NCBI RefSeq assembly: GCF_014898055.3 | Contig: NW_023604861.1 | Coordinates: 82,308,399 to 82,372,398 of the forward strand | Source of the DNA: Talpa occidentalis | Lineage: Eukaryota > Chordata > Mammalia > Eulipotyphla > Talpidae | Direction: 5' to 3' | Length of the DNA: 64,000 bases | Part shown: positions 23,901 to 34,620 of the stretch, piece by piece | Numbering within the stretch: the first letter of the stretch is position 1 | Layout of the letters: every line of letters begins with the position of its first letter | Notes under the pieces: model-generated | The model's database searches: none | Told to the model about the DNA's origin: nothing | What the model saw: only the letters and a program-made list of their open reading frames with translations | Position numbers and translations under genes: made by a program

Positions 23901-24743
23901 TGCTTGGTGTCTAAATTGGCAATCTCTGAACCCCAATCTTTGTTCCCTTCACCAACTCATCCTCCGCTGCCATTTCTGTACCCCTGGGGGACTGTTCCCA
24001 AGCCTCAGCTGTCCTGAAGAGGCCAGACACCTTACAACCAGCAATACATACATCATTAACATAGAAGTCTGAAAGCGTTTTATGTTTTTTACACTGTCTT
24101 AAGAGATTAAAAATAAACCATCATCCATCTAATAAATAAGAAGTTATCTCCGAGGGTGGTGAGTGCTTGAGAAGGTCTTTAGTGTCGTGTGTCTGTGGAA
24201 GATGTCGGCTGGTTGAGGATCTGTGGACAGTCAGACACGCTCTTCTTCCACTTGAAGCCTTCATGTTAACGATAACCGCGACCTCTTCTCCACCTTCTTC
24301 CCCAGTAAGTGGATGGGAAACAAATGTAACAACTATTGGAATTTCTGGGCAGGATGGATATGTAGTAGGGAGATGAGGAGAGAAACGCAGCTTGGCATCC
24401 GTGACAGGCAGGAGACAACTACACACATCTGGATGCAGATGCCTACTGCTGTGCACACCTTAGCTAGGTAAACAGTAAGTCCACCCTCTGCAGTTCTTTG
24501 GGACCAGTCTTTAAGTGGTGGCCCACTGATTTCTTCTCTAGGTCACACCAAATAACCCCAAGCAGACAGAGTTCATGACAGATTTGAAGGAAGGCCCACA
24601 AAAGATTTAAAGGCTGGAGAGCTGGCGGCAGGCAGAGGAGGAAAAACCTGCTGGCACGGCCTAGACATCCCTGTGGTGCCAGCCCGAAGTCCTGTCTTCA
24701 TCAGGCTGCACATCCGCCTGACTGAGCTCCTTCTCCAGGCTCC
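20995..24743 (-). other. TGFA: TGFA 3' UTR (about 3.7 kb)
   Basis: The stretch after the stop codon is free of recognisable SINE, LINE or LTR copies, unlike everything around it, and its length agrees with the long human TGFA 3' UTR as I recall it. The last 350 bp (about 21000-21350 on the plus strand) are A/T-rich with several ATTTA-like motifs on the minus strand. They end in a segment reading CTTATTTGGAAGGATGAAGG and TTTCCTAAATC, which resembles the remembered human transcript end. I see no AATAAA close to that end, so the exact cleavage point is uncertain, and the lower boundary is an estimate by resemblance. Confidence 0.7.
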
Positions 24744-24751
24744 TCAGACCA
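24744..24751 (-). CDS. TGFA: TGFA exon 6 coding end (Val-Val-stop)
   Basis: Only eight coding bases lie in the last exon: TG GTC TGA on the minus strand. With the final G of exon 5 they give Val-Val-stop. The C-terminal valine is known to be needed for normal trafficking of pro-TGF-alpha to the cell surface through PDZ-type partners. The acceptor CCTTCCTTCCAG directly precedes the exon. It is too short to be found by ORF scanning and is supported by the exact phase and the expected residues. Confidence 0.93.
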
Positions 24752-25854
24752 CTGGAAGGAAGGAAAAATAGGGTAAGCTCTGTAGGCCAGACCTCAGTAA
24801 TGCTGGGAAAACAGGCTTGGGACAGAAACCTGCGGATGCCTCATGCAATGTCACCAGGTTCTCCCAGGCAGTCAGGTCTAAGTCCAAGTTCTGCTGGTTC
24901 AACCTTAGGGGCAGCAGCTTCTGAAATTGTGCTTTCAGCACCAAAGGAAAGACTTATGGAAAGAGCAATGAGTTGTGGCTGAAGAGAGCAGGGGATGCAC
25001 CCCCTTGTGAGGGCCTTCATTCAACTGAAGGTGAGTCACCCCAGCCTGTTGTCAGTCCCCCATCGTGGGTGGCTGGGTGGGTGGCTTAGGAGCTAGTCCA
25101 GGGCTTGAGTGTCAGAATGGCTTCTCTTAAGGCCATACAAGAAAGGGTCCATTTCTCAGAGGGTGGGGCCCAGGGCATCCTCTGTGGTTGTCTTGGTGAG
25201 TCCAGCACAGACACTCTGGTCCCTCCCATAAGTTCTCTGGAGCTGGAAAGGGAGCACCCTGGCCCGGGGTGAATCATGGTGATTTTAGTCCAGCCCCGTG
25301 GGTTAACCCACCTTTTAGGACCAGCAAGTCTGGCAGATGCAACATGAGGTCATGTAGGTATGCACTGTCTCAGGGAGACGGGCTTCAGCCTCAGCAGCCA
25401 TCTCTGGAAGGCCAGAGTCACCCCATGCTCAAAACTAACATCCTCTCAAATGTGGGTAGAAAAGGAGTGGCATTAACAAGAAACTTACTCTGCTGGGAGA
25501 GGTCAATTTCTCAGGGGAAAAATGGTGAACACCTACCACAAGTCCACGTTCTGTGATGTTCTGTGCCGCCTACCACACCTGCTATTTATGTCAATTTGCA
25601 TATAGTTTAAATATGAAAACGGAGGCTCAGAGAGGTTAAGGAACCTGTGAAAGGTGACAGAGTCAGTCACCAGTAATAATAAAAGAGCTCCCTTCTCAGT
25701 AAAACACACCTTAGGATAAATATCTGTTTCCTTTTCTCCCTTCTTCCTGCTTCATCCTCCAAGAACTTGTGCCCTGACCTGGGGGAGGTAGTCATTTCCT
25801 CACCTAGTAGCATCTCCTGAGGGAGAAGAGGCCCCTCTTCAACGTGATCCTTAC
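24752..25854 (-). other. TGFA: TGFA intron 5
   Basis: A short intron of 1.1 kb between exons 5 and 6. It starts GTAAGG and ends CCTTCCTTCCAG on the minus strand. The only repeat visible is a MIR-like segment near 25565-25675, containing the familiar AGGCTCAGAGAGGTTAAG core. I see no other gene or element in it. Confidence 0.85.
25565..25675 (+). repeat. MIR fragment in TGFA intron 5
   Basis: Contains AAACGGAGGCTCAGAGAGG followed by TTAAGGAACCTGTGAAAGG, the typical MIR motif order. It is an ancient tRNA-derived SINE shared by mammals. The ends are approximate. Confidence 0.6.
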
Positions 25855-25964
25855 CTGTTTCTGAGTGGCAGCAAGCAGTCCTTCCCTTCAGGAGGGCACT
25901 GGGCTTCTCATGCCTGCAGATGAGGGCCCGGCACCAGTCACAGTGTTTCCGGACCTGGCAGCAG
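25855..25964 (-). CDS. TGFA: TGFA exon 5: cytoplasmic tail
   Basis: This 110-bp exon encodes the Cys-rich cytoplasmic tail of pro-TGF-alpha: CCQVRKHCDWCRALICRHEK, then PSALLKGRTACCHSET. The juxtamembrane cysteines are palmitoylated in the known protein. Human TGFA has Glu where this copy has Asp (KHCDWC). The acceptor CAG precedes CTGCTGCCAGG and the donor is GTAAGG. The last base of the exon is the G that begins the penultimate Val codon, completed in exon 6. Without splicing, the frame runs on into intron sequence, so the longer open frame there is not the real protein end. Confidence 0.96.
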
Positions 25965-28900
25965 CTGCGGAGACACAGAGAAGATGGCCTGGGCGAGAGT
26001 CTAGTGCGAGTACCCACCTGGCAGTGTGGCGTCTACCTAAGGGGCCTGATGGGCAGCTTTGGGCTCGAAACCAGCCTTTCCATGGGGGCCTCTGGAGGGA
26101 CAGACACAGCAGGGCGTGGGGGACTTTTCGGGGTGGTGGTCTTTGGGGCAGATGTCAGCTAGCAATGAAACACCTGTTGGCTATCCCAAAGGACTAGCTC
26201 CACTTGTTCAGTCCTGCTCCTGGCTCCCGGGGCAACCTGGCCACCCACCTGGCTGCCTTCTCCACTAAGTGGCAGTTGGGTAACACCATAAATATGGTAA
26301 CAGCCTCACCACTGCTGTCAGGATTGGGACAGAGCAGCCACTCAGGCTGGAAGTGCTGGGACTACTTGCGGGGAATAAAGGGGTCGCTGTTTTATGTCAG
26401 CATAAAACAGGGATCATGGATGAGCTGAACTGACCCATGAAGAGAATTGAGTCATGAATCTCAGTGGTGTTGAACTAGTCTCTGAGAATAAACATTCCCC
26501 AACTGTGGCAAGCCCAACCTCTTGGTGAACCTGCATTACCCAGAGTCTGGGTAACACATCAGGGTTATGAATGTTCCTGCCTCCCTCTGTAGGCAGGAAT
26601 GAACAGCTTGCAGAGTTAGCATGAAAAAAGAATTAGGGAACCCAAAAGTAAGGCAGAGAAGAAGACACTGAGCAAAACACCAATTACCTAGAGACATGGG
26701 TGACTGTTTTCCTTGCAATGCCATGGAGAGCTTCATTTCTAATTCTAACTTAAAGGTATATATAATCTAGGAAACCACTGACTGGGGCTAGGGGGAGTCT
26801 TTGACTGATATGAGCCTGAAAACAGAGATGAGGAAACAAACCTGTTCTCTGTTTCCTCTTGGTGCTGGTTGGCATTTCAGAATCCTTACCCCATACCCTC
26901 TCTTGGCATTGCCCTGGGAAAGTTACCAGGGAAGAGCTGAGCAGAGGCCAAGAGACCTTCCTGCTTCTGTCACAGGTGACCAATGAGAGGCCAACATAGT
27001 CTGCCTGGATATGGGGTCCTTCTGAGTTGCAGAGTACAGGTTGTGGCAGCTCATCCCATGCTGGAGGGGTCTGGAGGCTTTTGATCCAGCCTTGTGAGTG
27101 ACTGCCGATTGTAGCCAGTCAGGAACATCCTGGAGCAGTGGAATCAATGATTCTAGAACTCTCTGGCATGGGATAAGCTGGTCCCAACCACCTGTGCAAC
27201 TCTGGAAGGCTCCAGGCCCAGGCAATCAGCTGCCTGGAGGGGGTGAGGGCTCAGTCCCTGGTTCAGGGTTTCTGAGCTTGGTCTCTGGCAAGGATGGGCT
27301 GAAAAAGGACAGAGAAGAGGTGGGACTGGCTACCTCCCTGGGAATAAAAGAAGTTGTCTAGGTATTCTAGATTGGTCCAGGGAATCTGGCAAAACCAGCT
27401 TTTAAGTCCCTCTATAGAGGCCCATGTAGGCAACTAGTTTTTCTTCCTAAAAGATCCTCCTGGCCACAGAAACAGGACCACAGAAGTGACAGGTGAGCAC
27501 ACACAACTATCTGGCCATGAGAATCACGGCCAGCGGTCCATCAGGTTGCTTCTACACTCCAGGGTGGGTTCTCATGAGTGGTAGAGCTGGCGAGGCCCCA
27601 GCCTGAACCACGGGCGCTTGTCCTCTACCTGCAAACATGTTTTCCTAAGATACTGCTTAGGGAGGAAGGAAAGACCAACCCAGTTCAGATCGCATCCCTC
27701 CCCACTAATGCAAGCTTGCCCAGGAGAAGGATATGATCAGGCCTGGCTATTGTCAACAAGCTGGGGTTCCTAGGGACACTCTGTTTGTGACCAGAACCAG
27801 ACGTGTATGCTCCAGGTACCCCAACAGCAACAAACCAATAGACAGGACAAAGATTCTTTTATATCTGTCCAAATCCTAGGCAAGCTCAGAGAGTTAATAG
27901 GTCTGACTTCCTGCACTGACATGCAAGTGCTTACTCCAACCCTTGCCAAAATAGTCCCTCACTTACTGTCTGTACCTTGACTTAATCTACACGGTCGTTA
28001 GCAGTTCTGTGAATTTTTATGCATATCCAATTTATACCCAGGTATGCATTTCTGGAGGGTGTGCTCTGAGACCTAGATGCCTTCAGATATTATCAAGAAA
28101 TAAATCTGGCCAGATATTGGCAATGTGGCCTCAGGTACTCTCCCTTTGCAAAGCAGTCCAGTTGGGAGATAAAGGGAAGCCAATAGGTTAAGAAATACCC
28201 AAAATTGGTCTCTGCTGGGCTAGGGCTCAGGAAGCCTTCTGGAAGATGAAAGGCAGAAACTGGATTTTGGAGGATGAGGAGGGGCAGAGAAGCAGAGAAA
28301 GGGGCAGGTCTGTCATCAGCCTGTTGTAAGAGTGACAGTGACCTTTAAAATGGCATTACGGGGCCTCCCCGGTGGCGCAGCGGTAGAGCGCTGGGTTGCG
28401 CAGCTGCCCGCAGCCTCTGCGGCACTGGTTCGATCCCCGGCTGCTCCCCGGCCACCGGAGGAAGGTCCCACATGGCGCGCAGACCTCTCCTGCCGCCCGC
28501 TGCTCCCCTCAGCAGTGTACTTCGGTCCTTCTGCCTGCTCTGCTCCCCGCTCTGGCTCTGGTGAATTCTCTCACCCTCCCGCGCTTCTGACTGTACCCAG
28601 TGCTTGTATAAACAAAACAAACAAACAAATAAATAAAAACATGCCTCTATTTAAAAAAAAAATCTTTAAAAAAAAAAATAAAATGGCATTACGATTTGCA
28701 AAGTGTCTGCTGCTTCTGCTACTGCCCAAAGGAGGCTGGGAGCACGTCCAGCTCTTTCTGGGGCCTTTTTGCATCCCCATCACAATTCTGAAGGCTCTGA
28801 ACTAATAGATCACAGTGTCTGCTCTATACTTGGATTCTACACTGGCTCCTGCAGCACTGCTGGATGCGTGCCCTTTGTACAGCACGGCTGTCATTAAAGC

Positions 28901-29023
28901 TCTATGTGGCTTTACTGACAGCAACCAGACATCACAGCAATAAAATGCTGAGGGGACTCTGTTATCTGGGCATGGAGCAGACGCCCCTGGCCAGGCAGGA
29001 CCTCTGGGGCAGCAAATACTCAC
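25965..29023 (-). other. TGFA: TGFA intron 4
   Basis: A 3.06-kb intron between exons 4 and 5, donor GTGAGT. It is mostly unique sequence with one young SINE copy (28361-28679) lying about 350 bp from exon 4. I see no additional exon or RNA gene in it. Confidence 0.85.
28361..28679 (+). mobile_element. tRNA-derived SINE (copy 7, young subtype) in TGFA intron 4
   Basis: A full-length copy close to consensus, with A box TGGCGCAGCGG and B box GGTTCGATCCC. A perfect 14-bp duplication AAAATGGCATTACG lies at 28347-28360 and 28680-28693. It carries the tail ACATGCCTCTAT also found in copy 1. It lies antisense to TGFA. Confidence 0.95.
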
Positions 29024-29173
29024 TGTATTAGCACACATGCAATGATGAGGACAGCCAAGGCCACGATGGAAACCACCACCAAGGCGGTGATGGCCTGCTT
29101 CTTCTGGCTGGCTGCCACCACGGCCAGGAGGTCTGCATGCTCACAGCGGGCACCGACGTACCCAGAATGGCAG
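29024..29173 (-). CDS. TGFA: TGFA exon 4: end of EGF domain, cleavage site, membrane segment
   Basis: This 150-bp exon encodes CHSGYVGARCEHADLLA, which closes the EGF domain with its last two cysteines and holds the receptor-contact residues Arg42 and Leu48 of mature TGF-alpha. It continues with VVAASQKKQ, containing the Ala-Val shedding site used by ADAM17, and then the transmembrane segment ITALVVVSIVALAVLIIACV. Human TGFA has Thr where this copy has Ala near the end of that segment. The acceptor is TTCCTTTCTTCCCCAG and the donor GTGAGT. It splits codons in phase with exon 3 (GT|C, Val33) and exon 5 (CA|C, His). A solo LTR begins 26 bp upstream of the acceptor. The reading frame is fully open, so the gene looks functional despite that insertion. 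Confidence 0.97.
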
Positions 29174-29199
29174 CTGGGGAAGAAAGGAACATCAGCATT
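29174..29199 (-). promoter_or_regulatory. TGFA: Residual 3' splice-site region of TGFA exon 4
   Basis: On the minus strand these 26 bases are the only native intron left between the LTR and exon 4. They contain a plausible branch-point motif TGCTGAT (branch A at 29192, 19 bases from the exon) and a pyrimidine tract TTCCTTTCTTCCCC followed by AG. The 5-bp TSD of the LTR overlaps the start of the branch motif. All core acceptor signals therefore appear retained. Confidence 0.75.
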
Positions 29200-29602
29200 T
29201 GTAAGGTCAGGAAGACCACAGTGCAGGTTTTCTGATCCAGCAGACCGGGTAAAGGAGGAGTCAAAGTCCTCAGTGGCTTTTGCAGGTCTTTATTTCGATT
29301 ACTAGGCACATGGCAGGCAGGGGTGCTGGGGCGCCGGGAGGCTGGCAGTCCTCCCAGCCCCCAGCAAATCCTCACTCTGGGCTCTCTGGCGTTCTCTCTG
29401 CTTCCGTTCGTTCTTGGCTTCTGCTGGCATCCCCATGACACCGCCCTTAAAAGCCCAGTCTTAGCCCAGGTGAATCCCATCTACCTATGCCCACACCCTA
29501 TTCCAGGTGCCCGCCATCAGGCATGCATTCAGGACTGCAAGGATCCATCATTTATCCTGATGGAGGGTGGGCAGAAAAACCTGATATTTTACTTACCCTA
29601 CA
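29200..29602 (-). mobile_element. Solo ERV LTR (family A, copy 3) beside TGFA exon 4
   Basis: A 403-bp solo LTR. On the minus strand it begins TGTAGGGTAAG and ends with CA, flanked by the perfect 5-bp duplication GCATT (plus-strand 29195-29199 and 29603-29607). An AATAAA signal lies at 29289-29294 in the sense of the LTR and of TGFA. A GAAGC/AG-rich internal tract is shorter than in the other two copies. No internal retroviral genes are attached, so it is a recombined solo LTR. It lies in intron 3, 26 bp from the exon 4 acceptor. Confidence 0.92.
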
Positions 29603-31582
29603 GCATTACTCCCAATTCCCCAGGTCTCATTTTCCCAATTCCCTGGAAAAGACTGGGCAAGCCCCAAAGTGCCCCCCCCCCCAGTCTTTGCAATTGGAGG
29701 CAAAGGTGTAAGAGTGGCCTACTTCCCTCACGGGCGCCTCTTGCCTGGAGAATGAGGAGTAACCGACCAGCCTGATCAGCTGAGCATTCATTATTATCGT
29801 TACTATGACAGCTCTTCGGGGAATAAAGAAGACAGCAAACGTGTATATGGCATGAAATACATTTGGCAGTTCCTAAAAAGAAAGGTTATTTTTAAACCAA
29901 ATGTGTGTATTCAGAATTTTTGATGATGAGAGAAAGAAAAACACGCTCAATCAGCGGGAGACATAGGCTGTAGTTTGCTTTGTTATCTTCAAGTTCAAAT
30001 AGTGCTGCCAGTACTTACTGGGTGGCCCAGCCCAAGGGGCACATACTGAGGTAGGGCCAGTGCCATTATCTGGCACTTGTAGGACTTGAAGCCACTGAAT
30101 TGTGGAGCCTTGTGTCCTCATTTCCAACCACACTGGCCTCCACTGGAGGACTGTAAGGGCATAAAAGAATGTCCCTGAGCACGTGAGTGGTCTGAAAGGG
30201 CAATACCCACCCAAGGGGTATCATTGCTGGTACTGCTACTACTCAGGGGTGCTTTGGTTAAAAGCTGATGCTGTTTCTTCCATCTCCTCTCTGCTAAATT
30301 GCACACTCTACCCCCAATTCTGGGGTGGGTGCAAGTGGTTCTCCCATGTTCTAGCCAAAAGGAAGTGGTGACCTTTTTCTAATGCAGGTATTTCCCCCTC
30401 CCAGCAAGTCTGTTGATTCTTCTCAATAGACTTAGTTACACAGGTCCCTTTGTATGGGGTGAGTTTCCTATAATGAAAATGTTTGATCACCATTTCCTTC
30501 TCGGGAGAGCTTCCTTCCCACAGGAACTTCCCCCATCAGCCTTGCAGCAGGCATCACAGGCAGGATTTAAAGTTTTGTTTTTCCCTCCAGACATGGCAAT
30601 GATAGCTAAACTATTTTTTTTGAAGGAGTTTACCTTTTGATTAAGTAGCCAGCCTGTCACTTTCACTTTTAAATTAAAAGGTCTTTGAAGAACAAGGAAA
30701 AATGAAAGGAGGTGAAGGGTCCTGGAGGCTCTGCTACTTATCAGGGTCAGCCCCAGGGGCATTGCATTTGTGATTCCCCCAACCCTGTGCTCCTGGGCTG
30801 TTAGATTCCAGGTGCCAGAAGGGTACCTGGAACCATAGGATAAACACAAGGTATTTTCCAGAGGCATCCATTTTGCTCAATATTGACAACAATATAATCA
30901 TTTTAATGTTAAAGGGACAGGCCCTGAATGGGTTTAAGATTTACGGTAACAAGAGATGCTGACAAATTTGCTGCTTAAGGCTACAACCTGGGATACCAGA
31001 CAGAGCATTTAAGTTCTGTCTTTAATGCTACTGTATGGAAAAGTCTTTCACTAGCTCTCTTTATCCCAAAATGCAATTGTTACCTATTAATATCTTAAAG
31101 GTGTTTTAAGTTTGAATTCAGGTACTTGCTTTTCTGTTAAGGATTATTTTATGTGTAACATACATTTTCTCATCTAATACTTGCACAAAAAGTCACCTGC
31201 CTGAAGTTACCCTGTTAGGGAATAGAGAGAAATTCATACCCAGTCCTGCTGACTCCCTAAGTCTGGGCACCCTCTCTTTCCCCACTCTCCCTGCCAAACT
31301 GCAATGGGGAGGTGAATGGCACAGATTAGACTCTTGATCAAATGTGGCTTTGGGTTTAGTCCTTAATCTTAAAAGAGTAAAAGATTTGAGAGTTTTAGCT
31401 TCAATAGCGTGAAAGGGTTTGCTATCTTTGGTAAATAAGAAAGCTGAGGAGGGCAGTGAGGAGGGCAAGTGCCAAGCAGGGTTTGCTACAGATCCAGGGA
31501 GAAGAAAGCAGGATCCAGACAGAGGAGGAACAAAGCAGGAGGTGGGGGGGTGGGGGAGAGTGTCTCTAGCAAGATGACTTTT

Positions 31583-32328
31583 TTTCAGGTTTTTTTTTTT
31601 TTGCTTTTTAAAATTTTATATATATTTTACATCATTCTTTCTTTTTGTACAATGTTTGCGTTCCTTTCTCCTCTCAGGTGTAGTCCCTATATAATTCCCA
31701 CCACCAATTCACCCTTGCACCATCACCATAGTCCCTTGTGCTCTTCCTCCCCTGTTTTGATCCCTCTCTCTCCCCCTCCCCTTCAGTGTCCCTGATTTAT
31801 AGTTGCCCGTTAATTTTGTTTTTTAAGTTTACTATAATTTCTTTTCCTGATCTCTTATTTGGTTCCCCTACATTCCTCCTGTAAGTGAAACCATCTGATA
31901 TTTTTTTTCTTTCTGGCTTATTTCACTGAGCATAATCCCTTCGGCTCCATCCATTTGCTGCAAATGGCATGAATTTATCTTTTTTGATTGCTGAGTAATA
32001 TTCTACCGTGTATATAAACCACATCTTTTTTTGTTTGTTTGTTTTGAAGATTTATTTATTTATTTATACATGCACTGGGTACAGTCAAAAGCACGGGAGG
32101 GTGAGAGAATTCACCACAGCGAGAGCGGGAAGCAGAACAGGCAGAAGGACTGAAGTACACTGCTGAGGGGAGCAGCGGGCACGGCAGGAGGGGTCTGTGT
32201 GCCATATGGGACCCTCGCCAGTGGCTGGGGATCAAACTGGCGCTGCAGAGGCCCTGGGCAGCTTTGCAGCCCAGCGTTCAACCGCTGCGCCACCAGGGGA
32301 GGCCCTAAACCACATCTTCTTGATCCGG
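31583..32328 (-). mobile_element. 5'-truncated L1, antisense on plus, interrupted by a SINE
   Basis: Shares the 3' UTR and ORF2 end of the L1 at 7980-8769 (AGTGAAACCATCTGATA, GCTGAGTAATATTCTACC). The duplication AAGATGACTTTT is perfect at 31571-31582 and 32329-32340. A SINE is nested at 32028-32305. It has the same orientation as TGFA. Confidence 0.87.
32028..32305 (-). mobile_element. tRNA-derived SINE (copy 8), nested in L1
   Basis: Antisense, T-rich tract to GGGGAGGCCC. A perfect 13-bp duplication TAAACCACATCTT lies at 32015-32027 and 32306-32318. Confidence 0.9.
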
Positions 32329-32442
32329 AAGATGACTTTTCTTGAAAAAGGATCTGGATCACAGACACTGAGTAAGAACACTGACCCACAGACTTAGGCT
32401 AGGAGGGAGAAGAATGGGGGGCTTGGCCCAGGGGCAGGTTGT

Positions 32443-32738
32443 GTTTTTTTTTTTTAATGATATCGCCATTTTAAGATGATTTTTTTTTTTAATTTATTTA
32501 TTTATTTATACAAGCATTGGGTATAGTCAGAAGCGCGGGAGGGTGAGAGAATTCACCAGAGCGGGAAACAGTACAGGCAGACTGATGATACACTGCTGAG
32601 GGGAGCAGCGGGTGGCAGGAGAGGTCTGCGTGCCATGTGGGACCCTCACCCAGGGTGGCCGGGCATTGAACCGGCGCCGCAGAGGCTGCGGGCAGCTTCG
32701 CAGCCCAGTGCTCAACCGCTGTGCCACCAGGGAGGCCC
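32443..32738 (-). mobile_element. tRNA-derived SINE (copy 9) with an extra 3' segment
   Basis: The SINE body runs 32491-32738. Left of its T-tract are about 24 unique bases (32456-32479) and a second T-tract (32444-32455). The likely duplication GGTTGTGTTT versus GGTTATGTTT flanks the whole unit, so the extra segment came in with the SINE. Confidence 0.75.
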
Positions 32739-32744
32739 GGGTTA

Positions 32745-33890
32745 TGTTTGTTTTTAAATACATTTTTATTGTGGTAATATTGGTTGATTACATGTTTTGG
32801 GCACACAGCATTTATAATTCTACATCTGTTTAAACTACATCACGATCACCAAAGGTCTAGTTTCCATCTGTCACCACACAATAGACCCCTTTTTACCTAT
32901 CCTCTTTTACCTACCCATTTTACCTACCCTCTTTTATGGTTTCATATAAATTTTAAAAATATTGTTGGTATTCTGATGGGGATTACATTAAATTTATATA
33001 TTACTTTTGGTTTATATAGTATTTAAAAATTCACATTTGTATATTCTTAATTTTTTGAGGAATCTTCATATTATTTTCTGTAGTGGCTACATCAATATAT
33101 ATTCCTACAGACAATGTATGAAGGTTCCCTTTTCTCTACATCCTCACCAACACTTGTTTTTGCCTTTTTGATAATAGCTACTAGTCTAAGATGTGTGAAG
33201 TGAGAGCTCATTGTGGTTTAGATTTACATTTCTCTAATTATAAAGTGATAAATATATTTTCATGTGCTTATTGGCTATCTATATGTCTGCTTAGGAGAAT
33301 TGTACATTCTGCTCACTTTTTATTTTATTAGTTGTATAAATTCTTTATGTATTTCACGTATTAACTTTTTGTTGGATATATGATTTGCAAATATTTTCTC
33401 CCATTCAGTAAGTTGGCTTTTCATTTTGATGATGATTATTTTTATGTTTAGAGCTTTTTAGTTTGGTGTAGTGCCATTTGTTTATTTTTGCTTATCACTT
33501 GAGTTGAATCCACAAGACATTTTTTTGCATGTGGTTGTACAGTTTTCCCAATACCACTTATTGAAGAGACTTTCTCCATTATTCATATACATGTGGATTT
33601 ATTTCTGGATGCTCAATTCTTTTCCATTGAGCTGTGTGTCTTTTTTATACCAATACCATGATATTTCGATTACTATAGTTTTATAGTATAGTTTGACATC
33701 AGAGAATATGATACCTTTATTTTGGTTCTTTTTTATTTGGAATTGCTTTGGCTGTTGGGATATTTTATGGTTCCATACAAATTTTAGGAATTTTTGTACT
33801 ATTTCTATGAAAAATACCAACTGGATTTTGAGAGAGATTGCAAGGAATCTGCTTTTGGTAGGATGCCATTTAAAAAATAATTAATTATTC
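32745..33890 (-). mobile_element. Old L1, antisense on plus
   Basis: Degraded L1 ORF2 on the minus strand, with typical motifs such as CTCACCAACACTTG and CCCATTCAGTAAGTTGGC on the plus strand. Older than 31583-32328, with many stops. Confidence 0.75.
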
Positions 33891-34479
33891 TAATCTATGA
33901 TTACCTATTTAACTTTTACCAATTTAATTTTATAGTGAGTCTTCACCTAATATTGTCAACAGGTTTTCAGAAACTGTGACTTTAAGTGAAATGATGTATA
34001 ACAAAATCAGGTCCTCAAGTAATGTCATTTCCTTCAATGTTGGTCAGGATTCTTTTCATATCATCTTTGGGGCAATACCTAGTTCTACAAAACTGTTGAA
34101 CTATTTGAGCAGAATGGACTGGGGAGCCTGAGATTTGGGATGAATGTTAAGATTTCTAACCAGAACTAAGTCAATGGGACTTCTCTGTAGGTAGGTATTA
34201 GTGCTGTATTCTCCTAGGAAAGGGTAATGTAGTGAGGATTTGCATATATATTTGTAAAGACCCAGTTTATAGGAGGGTGAGTATCCCACAGGGCAATTTC
34301 ACATGACTTGAAATGTTCTTACTCTAACCTGCAGACTCTGGGACAGAATGATTCTAACAGTTCCCTAAACACTTGGTTCTGAAAACCCTATGAATTAATA
34401 AATCAATGCTGGGGATTCCAAGAAATCCTGCCCCCACCCCCCCATAGTAGCAGCCAAGTGACAATTCCAATATATAACA
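33891..34479. other. Intron 3 stretch without recognised elements
   Basis: A/T-rich sequence; no gene or repeat that I can name. Confidence 0.4.
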
Positions 34480-34620
34480 TTTATCACAGGCACTAGGCTA
34501 AACTCCTACATGAACTGACACTTTTAAACCCATCAATCACAACTGCCATGTGAGGTCTAGGCTATGATTTACCTTGTTTTACTGATGAGGAAGCTGGGAG
34601 CTTCTAGAAACTACCAATAT
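34480..34620 (-). repeat. MIR fragment
   Basis: Antisense MIR pattern: ACATTTATCACAGGCACTAGG, then TTTACTGATGAGGAAGCTGGG. Confidence 0.55.
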
